This document shows, in pieces, positions 27,331 through 36,359 of a DNA stretch of 64,000 nucleotides (position 1 is the stretch's first letter; each line of letters opens with the position of its first letter). This DNA comes from Mesorhizobium sp. WSM4904. GTDB lineage: Bacteria > Pseudomonadota > Alphaproteobacteria > Rhizobiales > Rhizobiaceae. A program made the translations under genes and the position numbers. The stretch is from NCBI RefSeq assembly GCF_029674545.1, contig NZ_CP121354.1:1240001-1304000 (forward strand), read 5' to 3'. A model generated the notes under the pieces. That model was not told where the DNA came from. It saw only the letters and a program-made list of their open reading frames with translations, and made no database searches.

Positions 27331-28635
27331 TCAGCGCCATGCCAATGCCAGGCGGACCGCGTCGCTGACCAACCCCCAGCGCGAGCGCGCGTTGATGAAG
27401 GCGGCCGTGGTGTTCTTTTCCTTCTCGATCTTCGGCGTGCCGTCGACACGCATGAAGGTCTGAGCGGCATGCGACATCAACCGCGGATAGCTGTCAAAAA
27501 AGTTGCTGGAATTGGTGTGGAGTAAGGCTGGCATGTCCTTGTATTTCTTAAGATCCTTGATCACAAAGGAGTCATCCAGCATCGTCTTGTAGAGCGCAAG
27601 GTTCGCTTTGGTCATAGGACCGTTGCGGCTTTTGACTTTGATGATCGCCTCAGCCGCGACACGACCCGAGGTCATGGCAAGGTTCGAACCCTCACGGTGA
27701 ATGGCATTGTTCAGTTGCGCTGCGTCGCCGACGATGACCCAACCGTCGCCGAATAGCTGCGGAATGGCCCTGTAACCACCTTCGGGGATAAGATGGGCGG
27801 CATATTCTTTCACCTCCGAGCCAGCGATCAGCGGCCGGATCGAAGGATGGTTTTTCATCGCATCCAGGAGGGCGGACGGGCTCTCCATCGTCGCGGCGAA
27901 ATCCGAGACCAGGCAGCCGATGCCGAGTGAAATCGACTCCTTATTGGTGTAAAGGAAGCCGAGCCCGGCCATGCTGCGAGAGATCGTGCCCACGGCCTCG
28001 ATTACGCAGCCTTCATCGCCCTTCACCCCGAACCGCTGGCCAATGACCTCTTCGGGCAAGAAATGCATTTCCTTGACGGCAATCGCCACGGTCTCCGGCT
28101 TCGGCATCTCGCGCAGGCCTGCGCGAGTGCCAAGCAATCCCGACACCCCTTCTGCGAGAACGACCACATTCGCGAAGACCACTCCGCCAGCCCGGTCTGT
28201 GCGGACGCCGATCACCTTGCCATTGCCATCACGGACGAGTTCCGTCGCGGTCGTCTCACACAGGACCGTCGCGCCAGCCTCGCGCACCTTGCGGGAAAAC
28301 CATTTGTCGAACTGGGCGCGGATGATCGTGTAGCGGTTGGGTTTCGCCTCATTGAAGTCGTCCGACCGGTAATGAATTCCGGTGTGAGACGTGTCGTCCA
28401 TCACCCAAAGTCGCTGTTCGACCAGGTGCCGCTCGAGGGGCGCATCATCCCGGAAGTCCGGGATGATCTTCTCCAGCATGTTCGCGTACATTATGGCACC
28501 CTGGACGTTCTTAGAGCCCGGATATTCCCCGCGCTCCAACTGCAGGACCTTCAGCCCCTGGCTTGCCAAAGTGTAAGCAGCTGCGTTTCCAGACATGCCG
28601 GCTCCGACCACAATGGCATCGAATTGTTCAATCAT
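27331..28635 (-). CDS. fixC: FixC flavoprotein dehydrogenase
   Basis: FixC is the ETF-ubiquinone-oxidoreductase-like subunit of FixABCX. The 434-residue product starts with the FAD fingerprint [32 protein letters not shown] and has [27 protein letters not shown] toward the C-terminus. The chosen ATG follows a GGGAGAGG ribosome site; a start seven codons earlier would overlap nothing but lacks a site. It lies 10 bases after fixB. Confidence 0.95.
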   Translation of the reverse strand: MIEQFDAIVVGAGMSGNAAAYTLASQGLKVLQLERGEYPGSKNVQGAIMYANMLEKIIPDFRDDAPLERHLVEQRLWVMDDTSHTGIHYRSDDFNEAKPNRYTIIRAQFDKWFSRKVREAGATVLCETTATELVRDGNGKVIGVRTDRAGGVVFANVVVLAEGVSGLLGTRAGLREMPKPETVAIAVKEMHFLPEEVIGQRFGVKGDEGCVIEAVGTISRSMAGLGFLYTNKESISLGIGCLVSDFAATMESPSALLDAMKNHPSIRPLIAGSEVKEYAAHLIPEGGYRAIPQLFGDGWVIVGDAAQLNNAIHREGSNLAMTSGRVAAEAIIKVKSRNGPMTKANLALYKTMLDDSFVIKDLKKYKDMPALLHTNSSNFFDSYPRLMSHAAQTFMRVDGTPKIEKEKNTTAAFINARSRWGLVSDAVRLALAWR

Positions 28636-28645
28636 GTCCTCTCCC

Positions 28646-29755
28646 TCAACTCGCAAGCTTGTCTCGACTGTGCGGCGACAGCCGCCGGGTGAAGGCTTCC
28701 GTCAGTGCGGGCAGGAAGCGGATTGCATCCGTGACGATCCCGAGGTGGGCGAACTCGAAAATCGGCGCGTTCGGATCGGTGTTGATCGCGACGATGAGAT
28801 CGGCCCCCTCGACCCCAACTCGGTGCTGGATGGCGCCGGAAATTCCGGCCGCGATGTAAAGCTTCGGTCGAATGGTCTTGCCAGTTTGTCCAATCTGTCG
28901 ATCAGCCGGCATCCAGCCCTTCTGGACCAAGGGGCGCGAACAGCCATGCTCGGCGCCGATCGCTCGGGCAAGATTCTTCACAAGCTGAAGGTTCTCCGCC
29001 GCTCCGAGACCGAGGCCTCCCGCAACCACGACATCCGCATAGGCAAGATTTGCCATTGCCGACTGGTTATCCGGTAGGAAGCCGAGGACTTTGGTGACGA
29101 TATCGTCCTCAACGAGCGACAGCTTGTGCCGCATGACACGCCCGACCGGCTTATCCACCCGTTGCGGCATAGGCATGACCCTTGGTCGCACCGTCGCCAT
29201 TTGCGGCCGGTAATTTAGTGTATAGATCGTACACAACAATGAGCCACCAAAAGTCGGACGGGTCGCGGCGAGTGAACCGTCGGAATCTACATCAAGTTCG
29301 GTGCAGTCGGCCGTGAGCCCCGTCTGCAGGGTCGTCGCTACCGAGCCTGCAAGATCCCTGCCCAGTGTGGTCGCGCCGAGAAGGAGGATTTCGGGTTTAT
29401 GGGTATTGACCAGATCCGTGAGCGCCTTGGCGAACGGCTCGTTCCGGTAGTCGGCGAGCGGCGGCGCATCGACGATGTAGACAAGATCCGCCCCGTAAGC
29501 GAAGGCCTCGGCAACAGCGTCCTCGACCATCTCGCCCGGCGGTCCCAGCACGACGCCCGCGAGCTGGACTTCAAGCTTGTCGGCTAATTTGCGGCCTTCG
29601 CCCAGCAGTTCGAATGATACAGGATGCACATTGCCGCGTTCGAGCTCGAGGAAGACCCACACGTGCCGGTAGTCTTTGAAACGGTCGGGAAGTTCTTTCT
29701 TTACACCGGCACGGCCGGGGGCAATGCGAGGGGTAGTTTGGCTTGCGGTCGACAT
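28646..29755 (-). CDS. fixB: FixB electron-transfer flavoprotein alpha subunit
   Basis: FixB pairs with FixA to form the ETF part of FixABCX. The 369-residue protein shows the N-terminal [27 protein letters not shown] and the C-terminal FAD-binding region ([70 protein letters not shown]). I chose the ATG at MSTASQ, 16 bases after fixA. Confidence 0.95.
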   Translation of the reverse strand: MSTASQTTPRIAPGRAGVKKELPDRFKDYRHVWVFLELERGNVHPVSFELLGEGRKLADKLEVQLAGVVLGPPGEMVEDAVAEAFAYGADLVYIVDAPPLADYRNEPFAKALTDLVNTHKPEILLLGATTLGRDLAGSVATTLQTGLTADCTELDVDSDGSLAATRPTFGGSLLCTIYTLNYRPQMATVRPRVMPMPQRVDKPVGRVMRHKLSLVEDDIVTKVLGFLPDNQSAMANLAYADVVVAGGLGLGAAENLQLVKNLARAIGAEHGCSRPLVQKGWMPADRQIGQTGKTIRPKLYIAAGISGAIQHRVGVEGADLIVAINTDPNAPIFEFAHLGIVTDAIRFLPALTEAFTRRLSPHSRDKLAS

Positions 29756-29771
29756 TTTCTGCTCCTGGCCG

Positions 29772-30623
29772 TCACGTGCCGCTGTTGAAGGCCAGCTCAT
29801 GTTCCAGCGCCGGCCGGCGGGTTAAGATATCGGCGATGAGTTCATCGGCTATGTCCTGCAAGCCCCTTTCCGCGGTGTCGATCTGCGCCGCCCTTTCTGC
29901 CCGTGCGGTGGGGGCGAAAACACGCTTGACGACTGTAGGCGAGCCACGCAGACCGCACCGGGTGAGATCGTCAATGCCGGCGTCGGCTGCAGTCCACTTC
30001 ACGACTTGGCTGCGCGCCGCGCACAGAGCCTGCTGGAGCGAGCCCCGGCGGATTTCGTTGGTGTCTTCCAGCATGGTAATGAGGCAAGGGAGTCTGCTCT
30101 TCAGCAACTGGGTGCCGCCTTCGGCGCGACGAGCGACTTCGATCTCTCGCGTATCGAGATCGATGGAGGCAATCTTCGCGACATAGGTAAGTTGCGATAA
30201 ATCTAGGCGCTTGGCTATGCCCGGTCCGACCTGGGCGGTATCGCCGTCAATCGTCTGCTTGCCGGTGAAGACGATGTCCGGCCTGCCGAAAGTCTCCCCA
30301 ATTTTTGCGATTGCTTGCGAAAGAGCAAAGGAAGTCGCCAGCGTATCGGATCCGGCAAAATAGCGGTCCGTCAAGAGAACTGCTCGGTCAGCACCGTAAC
30401 CGAGCGCCTTTCGCAGCGAGTCCTCCGCCATGGGCGGACCCATTGTGAGCACAGTAACCTCGCCACCATGAACGTCGCGCAGTTTGAGCGCTTCTTCGAG
30501 GGCGAACAGGTCGTAAGGATTGATGATGGTCGGAACACCCTGACGCATGATCGTGTTCGTCACCGGGTGCACGCGGATCTGTGCCGAATCCGGCACCTGC
30601 TTGATGCAGACTACGATATGCAT
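29772..30623 (-). CDS. fixA: FixA electron-transfer flavoprotein beta subunit
   Basis: FixA is the ETF-beta subunit. The start [38 protein letters not shown] is unmistakable for the family, so the open frame of 84 codons further upstream is not coding. The 283 residues include [29 protein letters not shown] and [20 protein letters not shown]. It heads fixABCX and has its own sigma-54 promoter and NifA site, with a leader of about 46 bases. Confidence 0.96.
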   Translation of the reverse strand: MHIVVCIKQVPDSAQIRVHPVTNTIMRQGVPTIINPYDLFALEEALKLRDVHGGEVTVLTMGPPMAEDSLRKALGYGADRAVLLTDRYFAGSDTLATSFALSQAIAKIGETFGRPDIVFTGKQTIDGDTAQVGPGIAKRLDLSQLTYVAKIASIDLDTREIEVARRAEGGTQLLKSRLPCLITMLEDTNEIRRGSLQQALCAARSQVVKWTAADAGIDDLTRCGLRGSPTVVKRVFAPTARAERAAQIDTAERGLQDIADELIADILTRRPALEHELAFNSGT

Positions 30624-30680
30624 TGGCGGTTTCTCTAAGCTCCCAGTCCGGATTCGTGCTTGGCGGTTCACCTCATTGCC

Positions 30681-30696
30681 TGCATCGTTCATGCCA
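30681..30696 (-). promoter_or_regulatory. Sigma-54 promoter of fixABCX
   Basis: Minus-strand TGGCATG, AACG, ATGCA gives the -24/-12 elements with right spacing, in the gap between nifW and fixA. Confidence 0.82.
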
Positions 30697-30767
30697 AGTC
30701 GTCTTCCTGCCTCTATTCCAGAAGGTGGCTTCGTTTGCTTCCGAGGAGGCGTCATGAGGACTGGATT

Positions 30768-30783
30768 TGTCGACTTCTCGACA
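30768..30783. promoter_or_regulatory. NifA upstream activator site of fixABCX
   Basis: TGT-CGACTTCTCG-ACA, an exact TGT-N10-ACA, about 80 bases upstream of the fixA promoter. Confidence 0.8.
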
Positions 30784-30811
30784 TTGTCGCGTCGCAGCCG
30801 TGTCGGGCTCA

Positions 30812-31189
30812 TTACTTTCCGAACCGCTTCAGTGCAGAGTCGAGCGGGACGAAGGCGCGGCCAGGTGCGGGACATATGTTTGGATCGTGGTCCCTTAGCA
30901 CCTTGAACACACGTTGCGTGAGCGGCGAGGAAGTCGCGAAATCTTCGTAGGCGCGTTCCAGCTTGGCGCGCACCCGCGCGGCGATTACCTGGTTAGGCAG
31001 ACCGGAGAAATCTTCTTCGGCAAGGTATTGGCCCACGCGCTTCATGATATGGAGCCGCGAGACATTCATCACTTTCGGGTCGTAGGAGACGTCAAGGCAG
31101 GCGAAGAAGTCCTCCGCGGCCGACAGGCCCTTCAGTCGCGCTAGGATATCGGTGCGATCGATCGGGCGGCTATCAGCGGAGCAGTTCAT
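30812..31189 (-). CDS. nifW: NifW
   Basis: NifW is a small protein that helps protect or mature the MoFe protein. The 125 residues have DILARLKGLSAAEDFFACLDVSYDPKVMNVSRLHIMKRVGQYL and AYEDFATSSPLTQRVFKVLRDHDP, as expected for the family, and length is normal. It follows nifS by about 180 bases and is probably in the iscA-nifS-nifW transcript. Confidence 0.93.
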   Translation of the reverse strand: MNCSADSRPIDRTDILARLKGLSAAEDFFACLDVSYDPKVMNVSRLHIMKRVGQYLAEEDFSGLPNQVIAARVRAKLERAYEDFATSSPLTQRVFKVLRDHDPNICPAPGRAFVPLDSALKRFGK

Positions 31190-31368
31190 TGTATTCTCCC
31201 GGCGCGAAATTGTGGTGTCGATGCATTGGTGACATTGCTGACGGCGTGCCGACCTCTGGCACGGCGGCTGGGCAAGAGACTTGGCGATCTCAAGCTTTTC
31301 TGAAGTGGTGAAGGCGACCCCGAGTTTAACTGCTCTCCTTGCGCAGGGTCGTCACGTTGAGGAAGACC

Positions 31369-32580
31369 TCACGGCTCGTCGGCTATTGTGCCGCTCGGAC
31401 CCGGGCCGGAATGAAGCTGTTCTGCACCTCGCCCGCACAGTCCAGCACTGGGAACGGCCCGTAGCTTCTCGGTGATCGCAGGCAGGACCTCAAGCACGCG
31501 GTCTACGTCATCTTCGCCGTTGTCACGCGACAAGGAGAAGCGGACTGCCCCACATGCCGCGTTCATAGCGATCAGAACATGGCTCGGTTCCAGTGAGCCA
31601 GAGGCACAGGCGGACCCGGCGGAACAGGCGATTCCCAGCCGGCTCAGGACAATTGGAATTGCATCGCCTTCGATACCTTCGAATCCAATGTTTGCAGTGT
31701 TTGGCAATCGCTCTTGCGGATCGCCGTTGATGGATGTGTTTGGGATGCGCTGGATGATCCCGTTCTCAAGGCGGTCGCGCAACCATTTTATTCGTTTTGT
31801 CTCGTCCATGAATTTCAAGGCGAGTTCGGCCGCCATGCCCAGTCCGACTATGCCGGGTGTGTTTTCAGTGCCTGCACGCCGGTCGCGCTCTTGGTGCCCA
31901 CCCTTGATCATGGAGGAGAAGCGCACGCCACGTCTTACATAAAGCGCGCCTATCCCCTTTGGACCATGCAGCTTGTGGGCGGAGAGCGACAGCATGTCGA
32001 TCGCGGTCGATTTCAGCTCAATCGGAAGCCTTCCGACCGCCTGCACTGCATCAGTGTGGAAAAGCGCGCCGACTTCCCTGGCTAGATCGGCAAGCTTAAC
32101 CACGGGAAAGATCGTACCGGTCTCATTGTTCGCCCACATTATCGAGACGATTGCCACTTGTGGGGTGAGGGCGGTTCTGTAGGCGTCCAGGTCGAGCCGG
32201 CCGTAGTGATCGACTGGGATAATGTGCACCTTGACGCCGCGCGTCTTCTCAAGGTGCGCGCACAACTTCAGAACGGCCGGATGTTCAACCGCGGAAGTCA
32301 CTATTTCCGTTCGGTCGGGCATCACCTCCAGCGCCGAAAGGATGGCTGTACTGTCGCTTTCAGTCCCGCCCGAGGTGAAGATGATCTCGTCCTCGAATCC
32401 CGCGCCGATGAGGGCTTGCAACTGTTGCCTCGCCTTTCTCACGGCTTCAGCAACCGATGCGCCATAGGCGTGCATGGACGAATGATTGCCAAATTGCTCC
32501 GTAAAGAAAGGCAACATCGCTCCAACGACTGCAGGATCAACCCGCGTCGTTGCGTTGTTGTCGAGATAGACAGGGTTCAT
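31369..32580 (-). CDS. nifS: NifS cysteine desulfurase
   Basis: NifS takes sulfur from cysteine for nitrogenase Fe-S clusters, using pyridoxal phosphate. The 403 residues begin MNPVYLDNNATTRVDP, with the cofactor-binding lysine in SLSAHKLHGPKGIGALYVRRG and the active-site cysteine in CSAGSACASGSLEPSHVL. After about residue 375 the tail (AGLCGRGAEQLHSGPGPSGTIADEP) is unusual. It lies behind iscA and a nifU remnant, where a full nifU would be expected. Confidence 0.95.
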   Translation of the reverse strand: MNPVYLDNNATTRVDPAVVGAMLPFFTEQFGNHSSMHAYGASVAEAVRKARQQLQALIGAGFEDEIIFTSGGTESDSTAILSALEVMPDRTEIVTSAVEHPAVLKLCAHLEKTRGVKVHIIPVDHYGRLDLDAYRTALTPQVAIVSIMWANNETGTIFPVVKLADLAREVGALFHTDAVQAVGRLPIELKSTAIDMLSLSAHKLHGPKGIGALYVRRGVRFSSMIKGGHQERDRRAGTENTPGIVGLGMAAELALKFMDETKRIKWLRDRLENGIIQRIPNTSINGDPQERLPNTANIGFEGIEGDAIPIVLSRLGIACSAGSACASGSLEPSHVLIAMNAACGAVRFSLSRDNGEDDVDRVLEVLPAITEKLRAVPSAGLCGRGAEQLHSGPGPSGTIADEP

Positions 32581-32784
32581 GGGAGTGATCCTTCAACTGC
32601 TGAAATGATTCAAGGGTAGTCGGGCCATTGAACCTCTGGCGCATATCGTATCTGGTAAGGTGGGCGGCCGGGGGAGCGATGGCTTGGCTGACCGGTCGCT
32701 GTCGACATTGCCCTTTGGTGGCGGCATCCGCCGGGAATTCAGCTGTTTCGGGCAATTTTGTTTGCTTGCCCACGGCAACGATCG

Positions 32785-32910
32785 ATGATCGCGATTTGGT
32801 GCATCACCGAACGCAATTGTTCCGGGCCGACAGTGCGTGTCGGCCGGTTCCAGAGCGCCGGCGGTTACCGGTTCGACGCAGTATTCCTTGGCGTCGCTAT
32901 AGTCGAACAT
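32785..32910 (-). pseudogene. nifU: nifU relic (N-terminal about 40 codons)
   Basis: The minus strand reads MFDYSDAKEYCVEPVTAGALEPADTHCRPGTIAFGDA, matching the first residues of the NifU scaffold (DYS-KVKE-PKNAG and the SCGDAL region), but the second cysteine motif and the rest of the 300-residue protein are missing. The start lies 17 bases after iscA. It could be a truncated remnant kept only as part of the transcript; a short functional peptide is less likely. Confidence 0.75.
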
Positions 32911-32927
32911 AGCCTGTTCCCTCGCAA

Positions 32928-33248
32928 TCATTTGCAGGACTTGCCGCAGCCGCACGTCTCACGCGCATTGGGGTTATCGAAAACAAAGCCGGATGTTTCG
33001 AGCCCAGTGACGAAGTCCACGGTCATGCCGGCGGCATGGGGTTGGGAGCCTCTATCCATGAACACCTTGAGCCCATCTCGCTCGATGATCGCATCGCCCT
33101 CACGTGAGACGCTCTCCAGGCCCATTGAGTATTGGAAGCCGGCGCAGCCGCCGGCATGGACCATGATGCGAAATCCTTCCGCCGGCTCGCTGGCGCGGTA
33201 AAGAGCGGCCTTGATGGCGGCAACAGCGTTGTCGGTGAGCGTAATCAT
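32928..33248 (-). CDS. iscA: IscA/HesB-type Fe-S carrier
   Basis: This 106-residue A-type carrier shows ITLTDNAVAAIKAAL at the start and the three ligand cysteines in HAGGCAGFQYSMGLE and ETCGCGKSC. It likely carries or transfers Fe-S clusters for nitrogenase together with NifS (nifIscA in other diazotrophs). I chose the ATG at MITLTDN, giving a leader of about 30 bases from the sigma-54 promoter upstream; 13 further codons upstream are unlikely to be coding. Confidence 0.92.
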   Translation of the reverse strand: MITLTDNAVAAIKAALYRASEPAEGFRIMVHAGGCAGFQYSMGLESVSREGDAIIERDGLKVFMDRGSQPHAAGMTVDFVTGLETSGFVFDNPNARETCGCGKSCK

Positions 33249-33289
33249 GGCTCGATTTCTCCTCGGTCCGGCGTTTTCGTGGATCATCT

Positions 33290-33305
33290 CGCATGGACCG
33301 TGCCA
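33290..33305 (-). promoter_or_regulatory. Sigma-54 promoter of iscA-nifS-nifW
   Basis: Minus-strand TGGCACG, GTCC, ATGCG: perfect -24 element and a good -12 with right spacing. Confidence 0.82.
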
Positions 33306-33372
33306 AAGGGAAGACGTGTCAAAAACCGTAGGACATCCCGACGTCTCTTATGCTCGATTGCTGGGGAGACGT

Positions 33373-33420
33373 CCGACAACCGACACTTACTGTCGGGTTT
33401 GTCGCGTCCGCGTCACAGGA
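33373..33420. promoter_or_regulatory. Shared nifH-like activator region
   Basis: CGACAACCGACA and TGTCGGGTTTGTCG form an inverted repeat, followed by TTTGTCGCGTCCGCGTCACAG, a near copy of the nifH activator region (TTTGTCGTGTCCGTGACAG at about 57598). The strict TGT-N10-ACA is stretched by two bases. It sits between the divergent iscA and heme-gene promoters and could serve both. Confidence 0.6.
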
Positions 33421-33498
33421 AGGGCGCCTGAGTTCGCGATGCACTCACGCGTAAAGCAATGAACAGAGCCAAAGATGTTCAGAGCTTGCCGCGGAGCA

Positions 33499-33514
33499 AC
33501 TGGCACGATTTTTG
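33499..33514 (+). promoter_or_regulatory. Sigma-54 promoter toward the heme gene
   Basis: TGGCACG, ATTT, TTGTG: perfect -24 element, -12 with T for C. It resembles nifH in its order of activator region, promoter and AGAACGAAGGAAAG leader. Confidence 0.7.
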
Positions 33515-33596
33515 TGAAGCCTTCGTTGCGGCGGCAAAATTGCCGGCCGATTCACCTTTGGGTTGCCCTCGCAATCGAAGAACGAAGGAAAGCAAT

Positions 33597-33782
33597 ATGA
33601 TCCATCAGACCCGCCTTGGTGGGAAAGCAGCACCGCCGGTGGTACCCGAATGCTCGATCGGCCGATTGGCGCCGACCACCCAACAATCGCTCGCTACCGG
33701 CGATTGGCCGCTGACCGCCCGGAGACAGGATTCGACTGGCATGTGCCTGACGATCGATCGCGTCCGCCGTGCACATCCCTGA
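33597..33782 (+). CDS. Small ORF behind a nifH-type leader, unknown
   Basis: A 61-codon frame starts behind GAACGAAGGAAAGCAAT, essentially the nifH ribosome-binding leader, and ends 51 bases before the heme-handling gene. The product (MIHQTRLGGKAAPPVVPEC at the start) shows no membrane segment, no cysteine cluster and no family that I recognise; it lacks the HemP/HmuP signature. It may be a real leader protein or what remains of a gene formerly served by this promoter. Confidence 0.4.
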   Translation: MIHQTRLGGKAAPPVVPECSIGRLAPTTQQSLATGDWPLTARRQDSTGMCLTIDRVRRAHP

Positions 33783-33833
33783 GGCCCGTTTTTCGATCGA
33801 TCGTCAAAAGAAGAACGGGGCAGGGGTAAAAAC

Positions 33834-34970
33834 ATGGATCAGCGCAAGAAGCGGTCGCCCAACGAAATCCGGCGTGCGTGGGAAGTCTGTCCGAACATTC
33901 CCGCGCGTGATTTCGCCGCCCAATTGGCCATTTCGGAAGCGGAACTGGTCGCGGCCCATTGCGGTTTCGGCGCGGCACGCATCGACCCGCGCGTCAATCA
34001 CCTTCTGACGGGCCTCGAATTCGTGGGCGAAGTGACGGCGCTGACCCGCAATCAAGGTGCCGTGCACGAAAAGATTGGCGTCTTCAACAGAGTGATAACC
34101 GGCAACAATCACGCCATGGTCCTTGGTGACGAATTCGACCTTCGCGTCTTCCCGCAGGCTTGGAGGTATGGTTTCGCTGTTGAAAGGCGCCATCGCGGCG
34201 GAATCCAGCGCAGTTTGCAATTCTTCGACGCCGCCGGCGCAGCAGTGCATAAGGTGCATCTCAGGCCGGTCTCCAACCTTCATGCCTATCGAAAGCTGGT
34301 GGCCGAGCTCGTATCCGCCAACCAGGAGCCGACCATGTCGCTTAAGGCGAGAGTAGCCGACCTGGGCGCGAGGACTGCGGACTGGGCCGGCACGGTGGAC
34401 GACCTACGCGAGTACTGGAGCCGGCTGACTGACGTCAACCTTCTAAAGACGCTCAAGCTCAGCCGCTGCCAGGCTTTGCGCATGGTCGGCCAGGATTACG
34501 CTTGGCTGCTCGACAATGCCGCAGTTGGCGCCGTGCTCCAGCGTGCGGCCGAAGACGAATTGCCGATCATGTGCTTCGTCGGCAACCGAGGTTCTATCCA
34601 GACCCATTCCGGCTTAATCAAGTCGGTCAAGCAGATCGGGCCGTGCATCCATGTGCTGGACGAAACGTTCCGGCTGCATCTCAGGACCCACCAAATCCGT
34701 GAGGTTTGGGCCGTGCGCAAGCCGACCAATGACAGTCACGTCACCTCGCTCGAAGCATATGGGTCCGACGGCAAGATCATCATCCAGTTGTTCGGTGCGC
34801 GCAAGGAAGGCGAACGCGAGCGCGACGACTGGCGGGTTCTGGCGGAAAACCTGCCTCGTTTCCCCGACAGCTACATGAGAAAAGACCGATCGTCGTCGGT
34901 GGGACGCCGGCGCCCATCTGCCTCCGCAGCCAGTAGCCGGGCATTGAAGCCGAGACCGGGGACACGATGA
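33834..34970 (+). CDS. hmuS: HmuS/HemS-type heme-handling protein
   Basis: The family binds cytoplasmic heme and transfers or degrades it. The 378 residues are the usual double repeat: FVGEVTALTRNQGAVHEKIGVFNRV and RSLQFFDAAGAAVHKVHLRP in the first half, and LPIMCFVGNRGSIQTHSGLIKSVKQIGPCIHVLDETFRLHLRTHQIREVWAVRKPT in the second. No signal peptide. The last 30 residues are basic and serine-rich, beyond the usual end. No heme ABC transporter or receptor is nearby, so it stands alone. A nifH-type sigma-54 promoter about 310 bases upstream suggests expression in bacteroids. Confidence 0.88.
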   Translation: MDQRKKRSPNEIRRAWEVCPNIPARDFAAQLAISEAELVAAHCGFGAARIDPRVNHLLTGLEFVGEVTALTRNQGAVHEKIGVFNRVITGNNHAMVLGDEFDLRVFPQAWRYGFAVERRHRGGIQRSLQFFDAAGAAVHKVHLRPVSNLHAYRKLVAELVSANQEPTMSLKARVADLGARTADWAGTVDDLREYWSRLTDVNLLKTLKLSRCQALRMVGQDYAWLLDNAAVGAVLQRAAEDELPIMCFVGNRGSIQTHSGLIKSVKQIGPCIHVLDETFRLHLRTHQIREVWAVRKPTNDSHVTSLEAYGSDGKIIIQLFGARKEGERERDDWRVLAENLPRFPDSYMRKDRSSSVGRRRPSASAASSRALKPRPGTR

Positions 34971-35126
34971 CGCAATAAGCGCGCTGTATTATCGCAACGC
35001 GATGAGCAGGAAGCAATTTGGCGCTGCCCCATCGACCGCATGGTTACGACGAAGCCGCGGCCTTTGGGCCGAGCTCAGAGGTGACAATAGCGTGAACGCC
35101 GCCGACCGTCACTCCCCACCAGGCGG

Positions 35127-36359
35127 TCAGGTTTTGCGGTTCGGGCCGAGCAAAAATACTGTCAAGACAGCGAGGAACGTGGCAACCGCGCTGTAGACAA
35201 AGACACTGGCAATACCCGTGTGATCCACCAATAGGCCACCGCAAGTTGTGCCGGCTGCGATGGCCACTTGGAAGGTTATGACCATCAGTACACCAGCGCT
35301 CTCGGCCTGTTTCGGAGCGGCGCGTAGCACCATCCATGTCTGCAATCCGACCGGGACCGCGCCAAAAGCAAAGCCCCATACGGCAACTGCAATTGCCGAG
35401 GTCAAGGCCGATGCTCTCATGGTCAGGAGCGAGACAGCGGCTACGGCAATGAGCAGGGGCGGCAGGGCCGCGACCGCCTTGAGACTGTGTTTGGTGAGGA
35501 ATGCGCCGGCTAAATTGCCGAAGACGCCGGCCGTGCCAAAAGCAAGGAACACGAGCGGGATTGACTTCTTGTCGAGCGCAGGAACGCTCTCGAGAAAGGC
35601 GCGGATGTAGGCGAAGCTGGCAAAATGGCCGGAAGCGACCAATAGCACGACTAGCACCGCAACCTTCATCGCCGGATTCTTCGCGACATCCAGCGGACTG
35701 CGGAATCTGCGCACTTCGATCGGAGGCAGTGGCGGAATGGTTACGAGTTGCACGAGCAGCGCAACGGCACTCACGATTGCGGCGACCTTGAACGAGGCTC
35801 GCCATCCCCAAATGTCACCGACATAAGCGCCGATTGGAGCCGCGCAGACGGAGGCGACAGAAACGCCGGTGAGGATGACCGACATGGCGCGCGGCATGAG
35901 GTGACTTGGAACCAGCCGCATCGCCAACGCTGCCGAAATTGACCAAAAACCACCAAGCGATATGCCAAGGACGACGCGTGCCGCCAGCAAAACCGGCAGC
36001 GACCCCGCAACCTCCGCCAGAACGTTCGACAGGATCAGCAGGAGCGTCATCGCCCAGATGACGACCCTGCGGTCCAGACGCTTTGTCACGATGGCGATTA
36101 TCGGTGCCGAGATCGCCGCGACGATTGCGGCCGCTGTTAGCGCCTGTCCAGCCGTGCCCGTGGTGATACGGAGATCATGCGCGAGCGGTGTCAGAACGCT
36201 GGCGGGCAGAAACTCTGCCGTCACAAGCCCGAAGGTGCCGAAGGAAAGCGAAATGATGGCACCCCATGCAGGGCCAGAACGTTGATAGGGACTTTCTGGG
36301 TCAAGCCGATCTCGGTCGAACAAAGCCGCGTCCACTAAATCTGTCGCCGATTCGGTCAT
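35127..36359 (-). CDS. MFS transporter (DHA1-like efflux permease)
   Basis: The 410-residue protein has 12 predicted membrane segments and the MFS loop patterns (KRLDRRVVIWAM after helix 2, RVVLGISLGGFWSISAALAMRLVP around helices 4-5, GAYVGDIWGWRASF at helix 5-6). It resembles the DHA1 drug/purine-riboside or sugar efflux group (NepI, AraJ). Substrate is unknown. It runs convergent to the heme gene and no regulator is adjacent. Confidence 0.85.
   Translation of the reverse strand: MTESATDLVDAALFDRDRLDPESPYQRSGPAWGAIISLSFGTFGLVTAEFLPASVLTPLAHDLRITTGTAGQALTAAAIVAAISAPIIAIVTKRLDRRVVIWAMTLLLILSNVLAEVAGSLPVLLAARVVLGISLGGFWSISAALAMRLVPSHLMPRAMSVILTGVSVASVCAAPIGAYVGDIWGWRASFKVAAIVSAVALLVQLVTIPPLPPIEVRRFRSPLDVAKNPAMKVAVLVVLLVASGHFASFAYIRAFLESVPALDKKSIPLVFLAFGTAGVFGNLAGAFLTKHSLKAVAALPPLLIAVAAVSLLTMRASALTSAIAVAVWGFAFGAVPVGLQTWMVLRAAPKQAESAGVLMVITFQVAIAAGTTCGGLLVDHTGIASVFVYSAVATFLAVLTVFLLGPNRKT

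Noticed and set aside
33834..34970. Full heme uptake locus
   Set aside because: Only the HmuS-type protein is present; no receptor, TonB or ABC transporter genes are near, and the small ORF before it lacks the HmuP signature.
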